A stretch of DNA of 64,000 bases from Cryptomeria japonica (GCF_030272615.1 NC_081415.1:103098796-103162795); one strand, 5' to 3'. Counted from the stretch's first letter, positions 45,522 to 55,596 are shown. The notes: generated from the sequence alone by a model not told the origin. Numbers and translations: made by a program.

Positions 45522-47449
45522 CTATGATGAACTCCCTCCCTCGGAGCCACCTGGCCTTGATGGAATCTGAGCCCTCGAAGGACCCGCCCCAGGATCATCC
45601 CTCTTGTCTCCTCTATCTGGTGGTGGTGGAGGACCCATAACCTCACCACTAAATGTCTGTCTCCTCTGGCTCCCCCCCGTAGCTATCGCTATCCACGATG
45701 GTCTATGGAAGCTCTTCGCCCACTGATTAGCTAGCACTGCACCATAATAGAGATCCCACTAGTAGGCAATCTCCTCCCCTGCCCGTAAGACGTAGGCATA
45801 TCCAGCCCCTATGTCCTCTGCCACCTGCCTCCTAGCCCTCAGTGTTGTCTCAGCCTCTATGTAGTGCTAAATGGCCTGATCCCACTCCCGCTTAGTATCT
45901 CTGAGCCACCTCTTGAGCCTATCCCTCTCCCTCTCCAGGTCCTGGATCTCATCTGCCTGTCCCTGGCAGATCTCCCTCAGCTCCGTCGGCTCATCCTCCT
46001 CTGCCTCAGCCCCCTGTGGCTCTACCTGTGGCTCCCCCTGTATGGGTGCCTACCCCTTTGCTTGTACTGGTGCCTATGCTGGTGCCTATCCCTGTACCTA
46101 TCACTGTACCTGCACCTGTCTGGGACCCTATGCTACCGGCACCTGTAGTGGTAATCCACCGCAACCCCTCACCACCCGAGCCTGCCTGTCCTCTCCACCC
46201 TCCCTCTATGGCACCACCCTCCTCTCTCTAACTGCCCCCTCCTCCTCCATTGGCCTCTACCCCCATCATCTCCATCATCATCACCATCCCCACCACCATC
46301 CCCATCTAGTAGCTTTCCTGGATCTGTCAGGCGTGGGAATAGATGCTCAGCCCAGTATGTTGTGTACTCAGCATCCATGTCGGCATCCTCAATCTCTGGC
46401 CACATGTCCCAGGGTAGGGGCATCATCTCTACTAGATGTGTAACAGCCCAATCATATGATAATAAGGGCCCAAAATACGCCTGATCCCTGACAGTTCGTG
46501 CATACATGCCTGAACCTTGTGGCATCCGCTGGATCCTGTCAAACTGCCTGCCCACCCTGTCCACTAACTGCCTCTCCAATACATAGGGCATCCGCCCAAT
46601 CAGATACCTGCTCTGGAAGGTGTAGGGAAGCTCTACTGCATCATCCTCCTACTGCTCACATCCCAGGTATGGCCTCCATATGACCATATCAATGTCATCA
46701 ATCACCCGCCGCTAGTGCTCTAACCTGCCAATCTGTGGCTGCGAAGTGATCATGTCGTATAAGTGTACAAAACTGCATCCGTGACCTCTGCCCTTGAAAT
46801 GTATTGGTCTCATCACTGACAGATGCTCATAGGCCCACACCTGTAACAATGTGACCCCGTAGCCCAATCCCACTGACCCGTGGTACACAAACTGATGCAG
46901 CTCGTAATACAGGTGTGCTAGCACACACGGTCCCCAGGCATATCCGGTGTGCTATGTCACCAGTGTCTCCAATGCACCTCCCCAGCCCACAGCCAACCCT
47001 CATGTCGCTCTATCAGAACACAAGAACCCACTGATCGCTCCTCCTATCACTGTTGGCAGCGCTAATCCTGTAGCATTCATGGTGTCCCAAGCCACATGTC
47101 CTGCCCTCATCTCTAGTCCTGGGTCCCGGAACACTCATCTCAGGGCCTCCCTGTCTCCATCTCAATCGTATGGAATCAGCTCCCCATCGATCGGTATCCG
47201 TAGAATCCTGTATACATCCTCCAGGGTGACTGTCATCTCACCCATCGGCAAATAGAACGTACAAGTCTCGGAGTGCCATCTCTCCGCCAGTGCAGTCAGC
47301 AATCCCATGTTCGCCCGAAACTCAGGCACATATAGAATATGTCTCAGACCCATAGCCTCAATCGCCACTCAGTCCTCGGCTGTCAACTCAGGTCACAATC
47401 TCTGCATCGATGGGAATCTCTCCCGTGACTCCAACATAGGCAAATACTC
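45522..47449 (-). pseudogene. Antisense plant mobile domain (PMD) gene of element C, main exon
   Basis: On the minus strand the exon opens at 47449 after the acceptor CTCAACTACAG. One frame holds from 47449 to about 46169: EYLPMLESRERFPSMQRL, LLTALAERWHSETCTFYLP, GEMTVTLEDVYRILRIPIDG (the PMD signature), LAHLYYELHQFVYHG, and a C-terminal DAEYTTYWAEHLFPRL before a Gly/Asp-rich linker. A frameshift in the linker leads to a coiled-coil segment (QADEIQDLERERDRLKRWL near 45950) and a Pro/Ser-rich end at 45522. Several stops interrupt it. Element B has the same order. A role against host silencing is speculation based on the MAIN/MAIL1 relatives. Confidence 0.85.
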
Positions 47450-47494
47450 CTGTAGTTGAGCAAATCAATCATGTCAGTCAGAGTGGCATTCATT

Positions 47495-47760
47495 GTTCAT
47501 CACAAAATGCTACTTTTTATCTAAGTGCATAAGGTATTCTATCCCAGTGACACTCACTGTTCATCACAAAGTGTTGCTTCTATCCTAGTGGTACTTCCTA
47601 TTCATCACAAAGTACTACGTGTTTTGCATTCCCTATTCATCACAAAGTGCTCCTCACATTTGCACTCACTATTCATCACAAAGTGCTGCTCATATTTTAG
47701 TACTCCCTGTTCATCACAAAGTACTCTATCTTGGTACTCACTATTCATCACAAAGTGCCT
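47495..47760. repeat. Tandem repeat of about 36 bp in the antisense intron
   Basis: TTCATCACAAAGTGCT or a close variant occurs seven times, starting near 47496, 47560, 47601, 47636, 47672, 47710 and 47743. Spacing tightens to 33-41 bp after the first. It lies just upstream of the predicted acceptor of the PMD exon in the antisense direction. Confidence 0.85.
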
Positions 47761-47879
47761 TGATCTATTCTAGTCTTCCCTAGAGGACCTGTTTGAGTGT
47801 ATCCTCTCAGCAGCTTATCCAATCAACAGCGTATGTTCATCACAGAACTGCCAATTTGACCTAGAAGACACAAATTCAC

Positions 47880-48165
47880 ATTTTTTGACACAAACGCGCT
47901 TTCCTAACATAAACACGCTTGAAGACTGCATAAACATGCCTGTTTTACACAAACGCGCCTGAAACACACAGACGTGCCTATGCTCTACACAGACGTGCCT
48001 GGGTGACACAGACGTGCCTTCTTGGCATAGACGCGCCTACACAGCACAGATGCGGCCGCATTCAGCATAGACACATTTTTTGACACAAATGTGCCTGGCA
48101 CAAACACATACACGCCTATCGAGCATAGACGCGCCTGGCACCAACGTAGACACGCCTGGGCATTT
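47880..48165 (-). repeat. Element C 3' motif array (ACACAGACGCG), inverse of the leader arrays
   Basis: About fourteen degenerate copies of ACACAGACGCGCCT, 20 bp or so apart. Read on the minus strand they are CGCGTCTGTGT, the leader motif. The array lies within the predicted intron of the antisense gene. Confidence 0.85.
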
Positions 48166-48272
48166 TTGACAGTTTTTGGACCCTATTCTAAGCACATTTA
48201 TTACCCTATCTAGCATGCATTAATGACAACAATAAATGCAACAAAATATGAGGAGGTTTTGGTAGTACTCAC

Positions 48273-48338
48273 CGGCTCTCCTACGTCGGCTGGCCTCTGG
48301 AATCGGCGAACGCAATCGAATCTGTGAAAAAAGGCCAT
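48273..48338 (-). CDS. Predicted first coding exon of the antisense PMD gene (22 codons)
   Basis: On the minus strand an ATG at 48338 opens 22 codons beginning MAFFHRFDCVRRF and ending at a consensus donor, CCG/GTGAGTAC (GTGAGT at 48272-48267). The exon ends in phase 0, and the PMD exon at 47449 starts in phase 0, giving a continuous frame. A2 keeps a related peptide (MALVHRFDRIRR at 2399) but with a broken donor. No transcript evidence is available. Confidence 0.6.
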
Positions 48339-48430
48339 CGCTGCTGACTGCTGCTACTCTATTTTCTCTCTGCACTCTGCTCTTATGGATGTATGGATGA
48401 CAATGAGGATGTCTTTTCCCCCGTGGTGTA

Positions 48431-48437
48431 TCTTATA
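48431..48437 (-). promoter_or_regulatory. TATA box of the antisense PMD gene
   Basis: TATAAGA within GGTCTATAAGATAC on the minus strand, about 95 bp before the ATG at 48338. The same CTATAAGATA lies at 2480-2471 in element A2, at a similar distance from its ATG. Confidence 0.55.
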
Positions 48438-48668
48438 GACCACCCTAGCCCTAGCCCTTGTTTCCCGAGTCAGTCTTCTTTATCCTGTGACTTTGTCACT
48501 TTATCTGGTCAGTCCATTCTAGCCTTTCTTTCTTATCGAGAGATTGTCTGTGGTCTTTTCACACATTTTTATCCAATCTCTCGAGGGGGCATATCATTCC
48601 CATCTTGGGGCAACTCTGTATCAGTTCATCTTATCTTCTTTGAAACAACGCGACAAGCCGCATTGTCT

Positions 48669-48683
48669 CAAAGAGGGGCAAAA
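48669..48683 (+). promoter_or_regulatory. Element C polypurine tract
   Basis: AAAGAGGGGCAAAA directly precedes the 3' LTR; the same tract precedes the LTR at 2720. Confidence 0.85.
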
Positions 48684-49455
48684 TGTAGACACCTAAAATT
48701 GTCATGTCTAATTAAATAAATATTTTATTTATTTAATTATTTAAGCTTAATTCTTCTATTAATTAAATAAATCTTTATTTATTTGATTAATTCATTTATC
48801 CTCTTCTAGCCTTATTTCTCATTTAAATAAATACATTTATTTATTTAAATTATCCTTTTCCTAAATTAAATAAATATTTTATTTATTTAATTGATCCCAC
48901 TTCTACTATTAATTAAATAAATCTTTATTTATTTAATTAATTCATTAGCTTTTTCTACCCATGACACATGTCATTCATCTCTTAATATCTACACTACCTA
49001 CCCCTTTCATTATTTTATTATTTCTTTTACCTACCCTCTAATCATAGCCGACCTCCTTTTACACCTCTCAATCTTATCCCTCCATTTCATATAGTGTTTT
49101 CTATATAAGGATATGCTTCCTTCATTATCAAACCCTAATGACTTGATCAATTGACTACTTGACATAGGCGATCCTACTTGCAACCACATTTCCGTTCTTT
49201 GTTGAACTCTTGTGCACACATAAAATCTGAGAGCAAATATATCAAGCAAGATCAATGGAGATAGGAAGAATGGAGATCCAAACCCTATTGGACATGTGAT
49301 GGTATAATCTTTGTGATTTCATTTGATTTGCATTGTCTTAGGTAATCTTTATATGTTATGGTGGATCTTTGTTGTTGTTAGGCTAGGGTTTTTGTGGTTG
49401 AATTCATTTAGCCTTTCAATATCGTTATTATTGTTATCCATTTTCACCATATACA
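48684..49455 (+). repeat. Element C 3' LTR
   Basis: 772 bp, nearly identical to 33236-34003. It has TATATAAGG at 49102-49110. It is followed by the target duplication CAGAT. Confidence 0.95.
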
Positions 49456-50593
49456 CAGATATCAGAGAGTGAATCACAACTCTAATCTAATCAATATTAC
49501 TCCTAAATGACAATAGAATAATGCAATATCAATTGAATTGAAATGAAATTAATTAAAAGCTCCATCAATTGAAATAGAAAGGCTTCCATTTCTCTTCTCC
49601 ATTGTTGTTGATGTAGGTGGCTCTTAGGTATTGCACTTGATTTCCTGCATAAGATAGACAACAATATTGAAGACTGTGATTCTCTTATTCTCAAAATCTA
49701 GATTGAATTGATGAAAATGATGTTAAATTTATAGAATTTCAACATAGAGGAGGTGAGGATTTGAACTCAAGTGTTGATTGACAAATAACTTATTTAGATT
49801 GATCATTTAACTCATTAGATTGATATGTTAATAGAATTGATTGGAGAGTGAACTCAATTGATTGACCAGTAGACTGAATAGACTAGCTAGTTGATTGGAC
49901 TGATTGATTAGAAGACTGAATTGATTGGAGAGATAAGTGGATTGATTGATCAGTAGACTGAATAGATGGATGAGTCAGAAAAATGTGATTAAGAGTTAAA
50001 AAGGATGATTGATGAGTTAACCGAGTTAACTGATTAGACAACTGATTTGATCAATCGGTTTTGATTTTAGCATGTGTTGTATGAATTTGAAATTGAATTT
50101 GATTTTCATTTTCAACTTGGATTTGAATTTGGTCATTCGAATACTAAAATGCACATGAAATTAACTGAAATTCAGATTTGGGGAAATGTGAATTTGGAAA
50201 TATGAAATTAGATGAAATTAATTGAAATTCGAATTTGGGAAAATATGAATTTGAGAGAAATGAAATTAGATGGAATTAATTGCAATTAGAATTTGAGGAA
50301 TTGGAAGAATAATTTAAATGAAATTATTTAAATTTAAGAAATAGAATTAATTAAATAATAAAGATTATTTAACTAAAGAAAATGTCCCAATTAATTAAAT
50401 AATTGATATTTAATTAATAATTGAGATATGCTTAACTGATTAAAATGATTTGAGAATAGAAATAGAATAATTAGAAGTGTTGAAGGGCGATGCTTAGAAG
50501 AAATAGTTAATTTAATCAAATAATTAAAGAATTACTTAATTAAATAGACGAATAATTAGTGTAAAATTAATGAGATATTTTTAGGTGTCTACA

Positions 50594-50874
50594 GTAAGCA
50601 CTGGTTTTGACCATTCTAATCCTGGTAATGATCCTTTAACTGGATTTTACTATTACCATTTGAGTGAGGAGGAAATTGTTTTAAAAGTAGAGGATGTCTG
50701 ATTGTTTGATTTTTGTACCGTCTGACAAACTTTGGAGAAGATTGGTACGCAACGTTTGTGAACAATTTTTGGTGAAGTTAAAATATTTGTTGGGTCTAGT
50801 TGTGTAAGGATAGAAATGGAGAGAAGGGGATACCACAGTGCATGGATGTTTCGGTTGATCTTCACAGGGGAGAT
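50594..50874 (+). other. End of the second internal segment of element D, with polypurine tract
   Basis: It continues from 33222. The last 70 bp align with 32330-32400 and end in CACAGGGGAGAT before the right LTR. No coding region is recognised. Confidence 0.6.
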
Positions 50875-51132
50875 TGTTGGGTATGTGAATCCTAATGGTC
50901 ACACAACCATTCGACTTCCTTAGACTATTCATTTCATACCTAGATATGAATGTATAAATATATGTGTTCAGTCTATGTACTGTGTGTAATTGGACATTGG
51001 TAAATAGATGAGATTTCCTTTCTTGAGAATGGATGTAGGCGATTGTCGAACCACTATAAATTGTGTTTTGTCTCTTGTTATCTCTTTGTTCTATTTTTGT
51101 TTTCGTTTATCTGCTCGTTTTTAATCTTTACA
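50875..51132 (+). repeat. Element D right LTR
   Basis: 258 bp, TGTTGGGTATGTGAATCC...CTTTACA, followed by AGATG. It includes GTCGAACCACTATAAATT near 51045. Confidence 0.92.
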
Positions 51133-51190
51133 AGATGCAATCTACATGGTCTCATTTTACACTGGTGAAATTATAAAAAATAATGAGTAC
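51133..51190 (+). pseudogene. End of the TIR exon, right of element D
   Basis: Joined to 5766 with one copy of AGATG removed, the frame carries the TIR end across the insertion, reading on as AIYMVSFYTGEIIKNNE. A GTACTA after 51190 is a possible splice donor. Confidence 0.65.
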
Positions 51191-51323
51191 GTACTACACT
51201 TTAGGTCTCTCTATCTTAACAAATATGCTTTCACTTTCATGTTTATGGAATTTAACTTTGGTGTAAACACTTGTTCATAGTTTGATTTTTCATTGTTTTT
51301 TTTGGTTCAATGATGAGATGAGG

Positions 51324-52382
51324 TTGTACAAGAATATTGTCAATATTATAGTGAAAGAAATAAGAAATGTGTGATTAGTATTTGCAAAACATCTGGGAGG
51401 TCTCAACGAAGCAATAGAAGATTTTGAGAATGCACTCCAACTTGGCCACGATGATCAAGGTGTACAAATTGTGGGTATTTTGGGCATGGGTGGTTTGGGC
51501 AAGACCACACTTGCTAAAGAACTATACAACAGAAAATGTTCATCCATGGAGAGATCTATTTTTATTTTTGAAATTAGGGAAGCCAAAGGGATGTTACAGA
51601 ATAAGAAAACTCAACTCCTTAAAGTTATTGGTGTGAATGAAGCATTTGACAATGTAGAGCAAGGTAAGGCAATTCTAGCAAGGCATTTGAGATCTTTTAG
51701 GGTGCTCATTGTTTTGGATGATGTGGATCATGTCAATCAATTAGATGCACTGTTGCCTACAAAAGACAACCTTGGAAGCGGTAATCTAATTATTATTACA
51801 ATACGGGAACATCAAGTTCTTACATCTTGGGGCATATCCTTTATATATAAAATTAAGAACAATGAATAAACTTGATGCTTAGATACTTTTTTGTTGGTAT
51901 GATTTTCTACAACCATCTCCCATTGATGAATTTCAAGAGCTTGTTGAAAGGTTTGTAAAGGTTTGCGATAGATTACCCCTATCTCTTAAGGTACTTGGAG
52001 GACAGCTATATGGAAATTCTTCCAAACAATTTTTACAATCTTTGTTTCGTAAGATCTCAAGAATATTTTCTAGGGATATCAAAGAGAGACTTAGAATAAG
52101 TTATGATGTCCAAGATGATGAAGAAAAAGAGGTATTCCTTGATATTGCTTTTTTCTTTATTGGAGAAGAGTACAGCTTGGCAATTGAAGTTTGGGATGGA
52201 TTACAGTGGAGTGGTCTTCACACTTGGGAAAATATTTTGAACAAGTATTTGGTTGAGATTGATTACAAGAATATAAGAATGCATGACCACTTAAGACATC
52301 TAGGAAGAGAAATTGCAAACCAACATTCAACCTCTCAGCTTTGGTTATCTGAACAGATTATTAATTATGGAAAACAAACAGA
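51324..52382 (+). pseudogene. NBS (NB-ARC) exon of the TIR-NBS-LRR gene
   Basis: NB-ARC domains are nucleotide-driven switches in immune receptors. After an acceptor near 51322 the frame shows VGILGMGGLGKTTLAKELY (P-loop, about 51470), VLIVLDDVDHVNQLDALLP (kinase 2, about 51705), GSGNLIIITIREHQVL, LPLSLKVLGGQLYG (GLPL, about 51975), EVFLDIAFFFIGEE (TIR-type RNBS-D) and RMHDHLRHLGREIA (MHD, about 52277). A stop in the lead-in (about 51370), a stop at 51866 and a frameshift between 51867 and about 51900 break it. All motifs are present and ordered, so it decayed from a complete gene. Confidence 0.92.
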
Positions 52383-52603
52383 GGTGAGATTAAAACTTTT
52401 TTAATGAAATATATAATGTACCCATATGTTTTTGTATGTGAAGGTTATTATTTTTATATGTTAAACAATTGTTCAAAAAGATGTTCTTACTAGATTTTTG
52501 TAATCAAATTGACTTAAATATTTATTTTTGATGTGTTTGAACAACTAAATAATTTTTTAACGTTTACAGAATTTTGATTTTCTTTTTATTTTTTTATTTT
52601 CAG

Positions 52604-52668
52604 AAAATAAATAGCATTCGAGGAATTAAGCTTGCCCCAACTAAAAAACAAGAGCAGCTGCCATATAG
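52604..52668 (+). pseudogene. Short exon between NBS and LRR
   Basis: After the acceptor TTATTTTCAG the frame gives INSIRGIKLAPTKKQEQLPY, followed by a GTATG donor-like site. The phrase IRGIKL is typical of the segment after the MHD motif in TIR-NBS-LRR proteins. Confidence 0.55.
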
Positions 52669-53575
52669 AGTATGTTTGTTTGTGTTCTCTAATTTTCTAT
52701 TTACTTTTACTGATTTTAATTTTTATAATAAATTTTAAATATCAAGTAGTTTTTCTTAATATTTAATATTTTTTTTTTGGTAGTTAGCACTTAAATTTCT
52801 CACGAATAGAGAAAAAATAGTTTGAAAAATAGTAAACAAAACAAGGAACTCATTCATCTTATTTTTCAAATTGAAATTATAGATTTATTGATATAACTAA
52901 CTTCTACAACACTGTATAATGATAGCTAATTTGTTCAACAACAAACTTGAGATTGATAATAACAACTAAAACAAGTGCCACATAGTGGCGAGTACTTGCC
53001 TCTTGATTTGTAGTTGAAATAGTAATTTTTGTTATAGTTATTGAATTTTTTTATTAATTATATAACTAATATAGTGTTGGACTATGATAAATTACAATTT
53101 TTTTGATAGATAACCTTCTTGCTATGTGAGGATCAAATATTTGGTTGTTCAATGTCATTTTGTTAGGGAGTAGGTATATATTAGTGATTATTTTACAAAT
53201 CATAGAAGTCCTATAGCGTTTATATGGTGCAAGCATCCAATATTTTTACTATTAGATGCATGAGTTGTATTTTTTATGTCTATTATAAACTCTATCATAG
53301 TACATGCAAAGTTTGGACCACTTTAGATCATTGTTGTGTGACATGAGGGTTTCTCTTAGTACAACATTAATGTGGCTATAATTATAAAATATTTGGTGAA
53401 TAGCACATTAACAAATATATTTGAATTGTGCTATGTGGAGGTTGTACACTATAGTGTATAGATGAAGACTTTATGATCTTTGGTGTCCAAATGTCGTATA
53501 CTAATTAACATTTCAGCAAATGCAACAACAAAGTGACTTATATTTGTTTATATAAATTATTATTATAATATATAT
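52669..53575. other. AT-rich intron sequence
   Basis: No coding signal. It contains a palindromic 32-bp motif at about 52974-53005 that recurs inverted at 61399-61430. Confidence 0.5.
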
Positions 53576-54121
53576 TTGAAGTTATTAATTCCTTCTTTAG
53601 TCACTCGATCCTTCTAGTATAATCAATTTGCTTATATATAAATTGTTGGGTGAAGATGCACAACAAATGATCTTTATAAATTACACAACAATTGTAATAT
53701 CTTGACTTCACACGTATATTTTCTACAGACCATGAACAGATATATATGTGTTAGAAGAGAACAACATAACCCTCTATATCGTATACACTAAATTTACATC
53801 AGCCTCTCCTATGACGTATATGTGTGATCAGTATTGGTCTCTCACAACCACACACCTAGCAATTGCCCCGATAGAAGATAAATACTCCTTCAATTTTGGT
53901 GAGGGGTTGTGACCTCAATCAGGGTGGCATACCAAATGAGGGGGTGTGATGTGTAATCACCGATAGGCAAACAAGACATAATACGTGCTAACTAAACATA
54001 AATAATTAATGAAAGCAATGTGCATATTGGTGATTAGAATGATATATATTATTAAATGTTGAAGGCCTTAAGGCCAATTTAACATTTAATTTTACTTGAC
54101 TGAAGCCATAAATCATCAACA
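53576..54121 (-). repeat. 3' LTR of the gag-only element
   Basis: Minus-strand TGTTGATGATTTA...AACTTCAA. It aligns throughout with 55611-56155. The end reads CAA, not CA, if the two-base primer-site spacer and TATAT duplication are taken as the guide. Confidence 0.85.
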
Positions 54122-54213
54122 CTCCCTCTTAGCTAGGGAGGATAAAAGATATTGGGAGCAATATTCATAAATCATATGATGCTTATCTTGGGACCATAGT
54201 TCAAGATGTAAAT

Positions 54214-54490
54214 TGCCTTTGTCAGCGATTCTATTCACAAACTCTTCAGTGGATTGCCTCTATCATCGATTCTATCTATAAGCTCTTGTGTGGATTGCCT
54301 ATGTCGGCGATTCTATCCACAAGCTCTTGTGTGGATTGCCTCAGTCGACAATTCTATCCATGAGCTCTCGCGTGGATTGCCTCAGTCAGCGATTCTATCC
54401 ACAAGCTCTTCCATAGATTGCCTCAGTCAGCGATTCTATCCACAAGCTCTTGTGTGTGGATTGCCTCAGTCGATGATTCTATCCATAATC
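54214..54490. repeat. Tandem repeat of about 41 bp in the gag-only element's 3' UTR
   Basis: About seven units of GATTGCCTCAGTCAGCGATT plus CTATCCACAAGCTCTTGTGT. Sequence differences between units suggest some age. The plus-strand frame at 54254-54523 is a translation of the repeat and not a gene. Confidence 0.88.
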
Positions 54491-54700
54491 TTGAGTTATT
54501 GTAAGATCGTCACCTTCCAATAACCTCAAAAAATACAAATAGAAATCATTTGGAAGTCGTCACTTCCTTATGATTTACACAGGGCCCATAAAATAATTAT
54601 TAGTATTAATAATAATAATCAATATTTACAATTTTAGCTCAGAAGTGCTCAATCTTTATTAGTAAGCTCCCTCTCAATCACAAGGTATCTTCAGTTTCTT

Positions 54701-55522
54701 CTAGAGAACATATTTTTCTGAACATACATCTGAATTTCTGACTTCAACAAGGGAAGCTTGTAGTTTAAGTTTGAGAGGACAAGTTCTTGCAATGTGGCCA
54801 TATTCATCACATATGAAACATTGTACTTTAGAGAAGTTTCTAGGCTTCTTGAATGATTGATTACCATATGTCTTTTTGTCCTTTTTCCTTTTCAAACTAG
54901 AGACTAGAAATTGAACATCTTCATCAACAGGTTTCATGATTCCTCTTGATATTAGGTTACACTCTTCTTGAATGCAATCAGCATTTAGTCTATCAAATTT
55001 GGGAACTTTGGATCGAGCACTAATTCCTTGTCTAAAGTTTTCCCATGAGATAGAGAGCCCATTTAGAGTTATCATAGTTAGCTCCTTATTATCATAAATG
55101 TGACCAATTGATGAGAGTTGGTTCCTTAATTCTGTTATCCTCATAAAATATGAAGTGATAGTCTCTTCGTTACTCATTTTAATATTAGAAAGTTGATTTT
55201 TAAGTGTGGGGATTCTGCTCGTGTTGTTAATCTCAAACATGTCTTTCAAGGCTTTGAACATGTCATATGCAAAATATAACCTTGTAATGATAGGTAGTAG
55301 ATGACTCTTTACTCCATCTACTAATAACTCCATTTCTTTAATATTGTTCTTTTCCCACTGACTCTGTTCATCTTTTCCATCAGGTTTAGAAGGATTCTCT
55401 ATTATTGTTTTTAACTCATTCTTCCTTAGTACCAACATCATTCGTAGTTTCCATGAATCATAGTTTGAGGCACCTTCAAGTCTATCTTCGAATCTAATTC
55501 CATTCATCATTTTAAAATACAA
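54701..55522 (-). CDS. Intact gag of the gag-only copia-type element
   Basis: 273 codons with no stop, in contrast to the heavily decayed genes around it. It opens MYFKMMNGIRFEDRLEGAS; the copia gag (UBN2-type) pattern follows: NYDSWKLRMMLVLRKN, then LKNQLSNIKMSNEETITSYF and LTMITLNGLSISWENF. A complete CX2CX4HX4C knuckle, CFICDEYGHIARTC, is near residue 237. A second Met two or three codons in is an alternative start. The frame ends 23 residues after the knuckle. No protease follows. An intact gag suggests recent activity or selection on gag alone. Confidence 0.9.
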   Translation of the reverse strand: MYFKMMNGIRFEDRLEGASNYDSWKLRMMLVLRKNELKTIIENPSKPDGKDEQSQWEKNNIKEMELLVDGVKSHLLPIITRLYFAYDMFKALKDMFEINNTSRIPTLKNQLSNIKMSNEETITSYFMRITELRNQLSSIGHIYDNKELTMITLNGLSISWENFRQGISARSKVPKFDRLNADCIQEECNLISRGIMKPVDEDVQFLVSSLKRKKDKKTYGNQSFKKPRNFSKVQCFICDEYGHIARTCPLKLKLQASLVEVRNSDVCSEKYVL

Positions 55523-55596
55523 ACTTTCAAGGAGATATCAGTCTGATCTTAATCGGATCTTCCTTCAAGCGGTTAGGCTTTATAGAAGGAAACCTG

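Larger units (their letters stand above)
33236..49455 (+). mobile_element. Element C: complete 16.2-kb Tat-like Ty3/gypsy element
   Basis: Both LTRs are present and CAGAT flanks the element at 33231-33235 and 49456-49460. The LTRs differ at only about a dozen sites plus small indels, so it is much younger than D. It holds a primer site, a leader with two motif arrays, one gag-pol frame with a single frameshift and about 19 stops, a CAT-rich spacer, an antisense PMD gene with its own promoter-like block, a 3' motif array and a polypurine tract. Despite its young LTRs it could not make full-length protein; it may have been mobilised in trans or decayed fast by deamination. Confidence 0.95.
33223..50593 (-). 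repeat. Old minus-strand LTR interrupted by element C
   Basis: On the minus strand it starts TGTAGACACCTAAAAATATC at 50593 and shows AT palindromes, then CTATAAATTT (TATA-like) at about 49735, running to 49461. Its tail is probably the few bases at about 33223-33235 on the other side of C. The terminus resembles the A/C family, but the body is very different, so it is a distant relative. The left edge and its target duplication are not resolved (GTAAA versus GTAAG is only a near match). Confidence 0.6.
5767..51132 (+). mobile_element. Element D: old copia-like LTR element carrying all nested insertions
   Basis: The outer LTRs (5767-6024 and 50875-51132) are both 258 bp, start TGTTGGGTATGTGAA and are flanked by the direct duplication AGATG (5762-5766 and 51133-51137). 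By eye they differ at about 32 positions (roughly 12 percent), so the insertion is old. A methionine-type primer site follows the left LTR, and a purine tract (CACAGGGGAGAT) precedes the right one. Removing the nested elements leaves internal sequence without any recognisable copia pol, so D looks non-autonomous. A third, divergent D-type LTR with its own polypurine tract and primer site lies at 32401-32643, giving an LTR-internal-LTR-internal-LTR structure. Confidence 0.88.

Noticed and set aside
45864-46443. Plus-strand frames rich in Ser, Pro, Leu and Cys
   Set aside because: Opposite the C antisense gene; low complexity, with no conservation in B.
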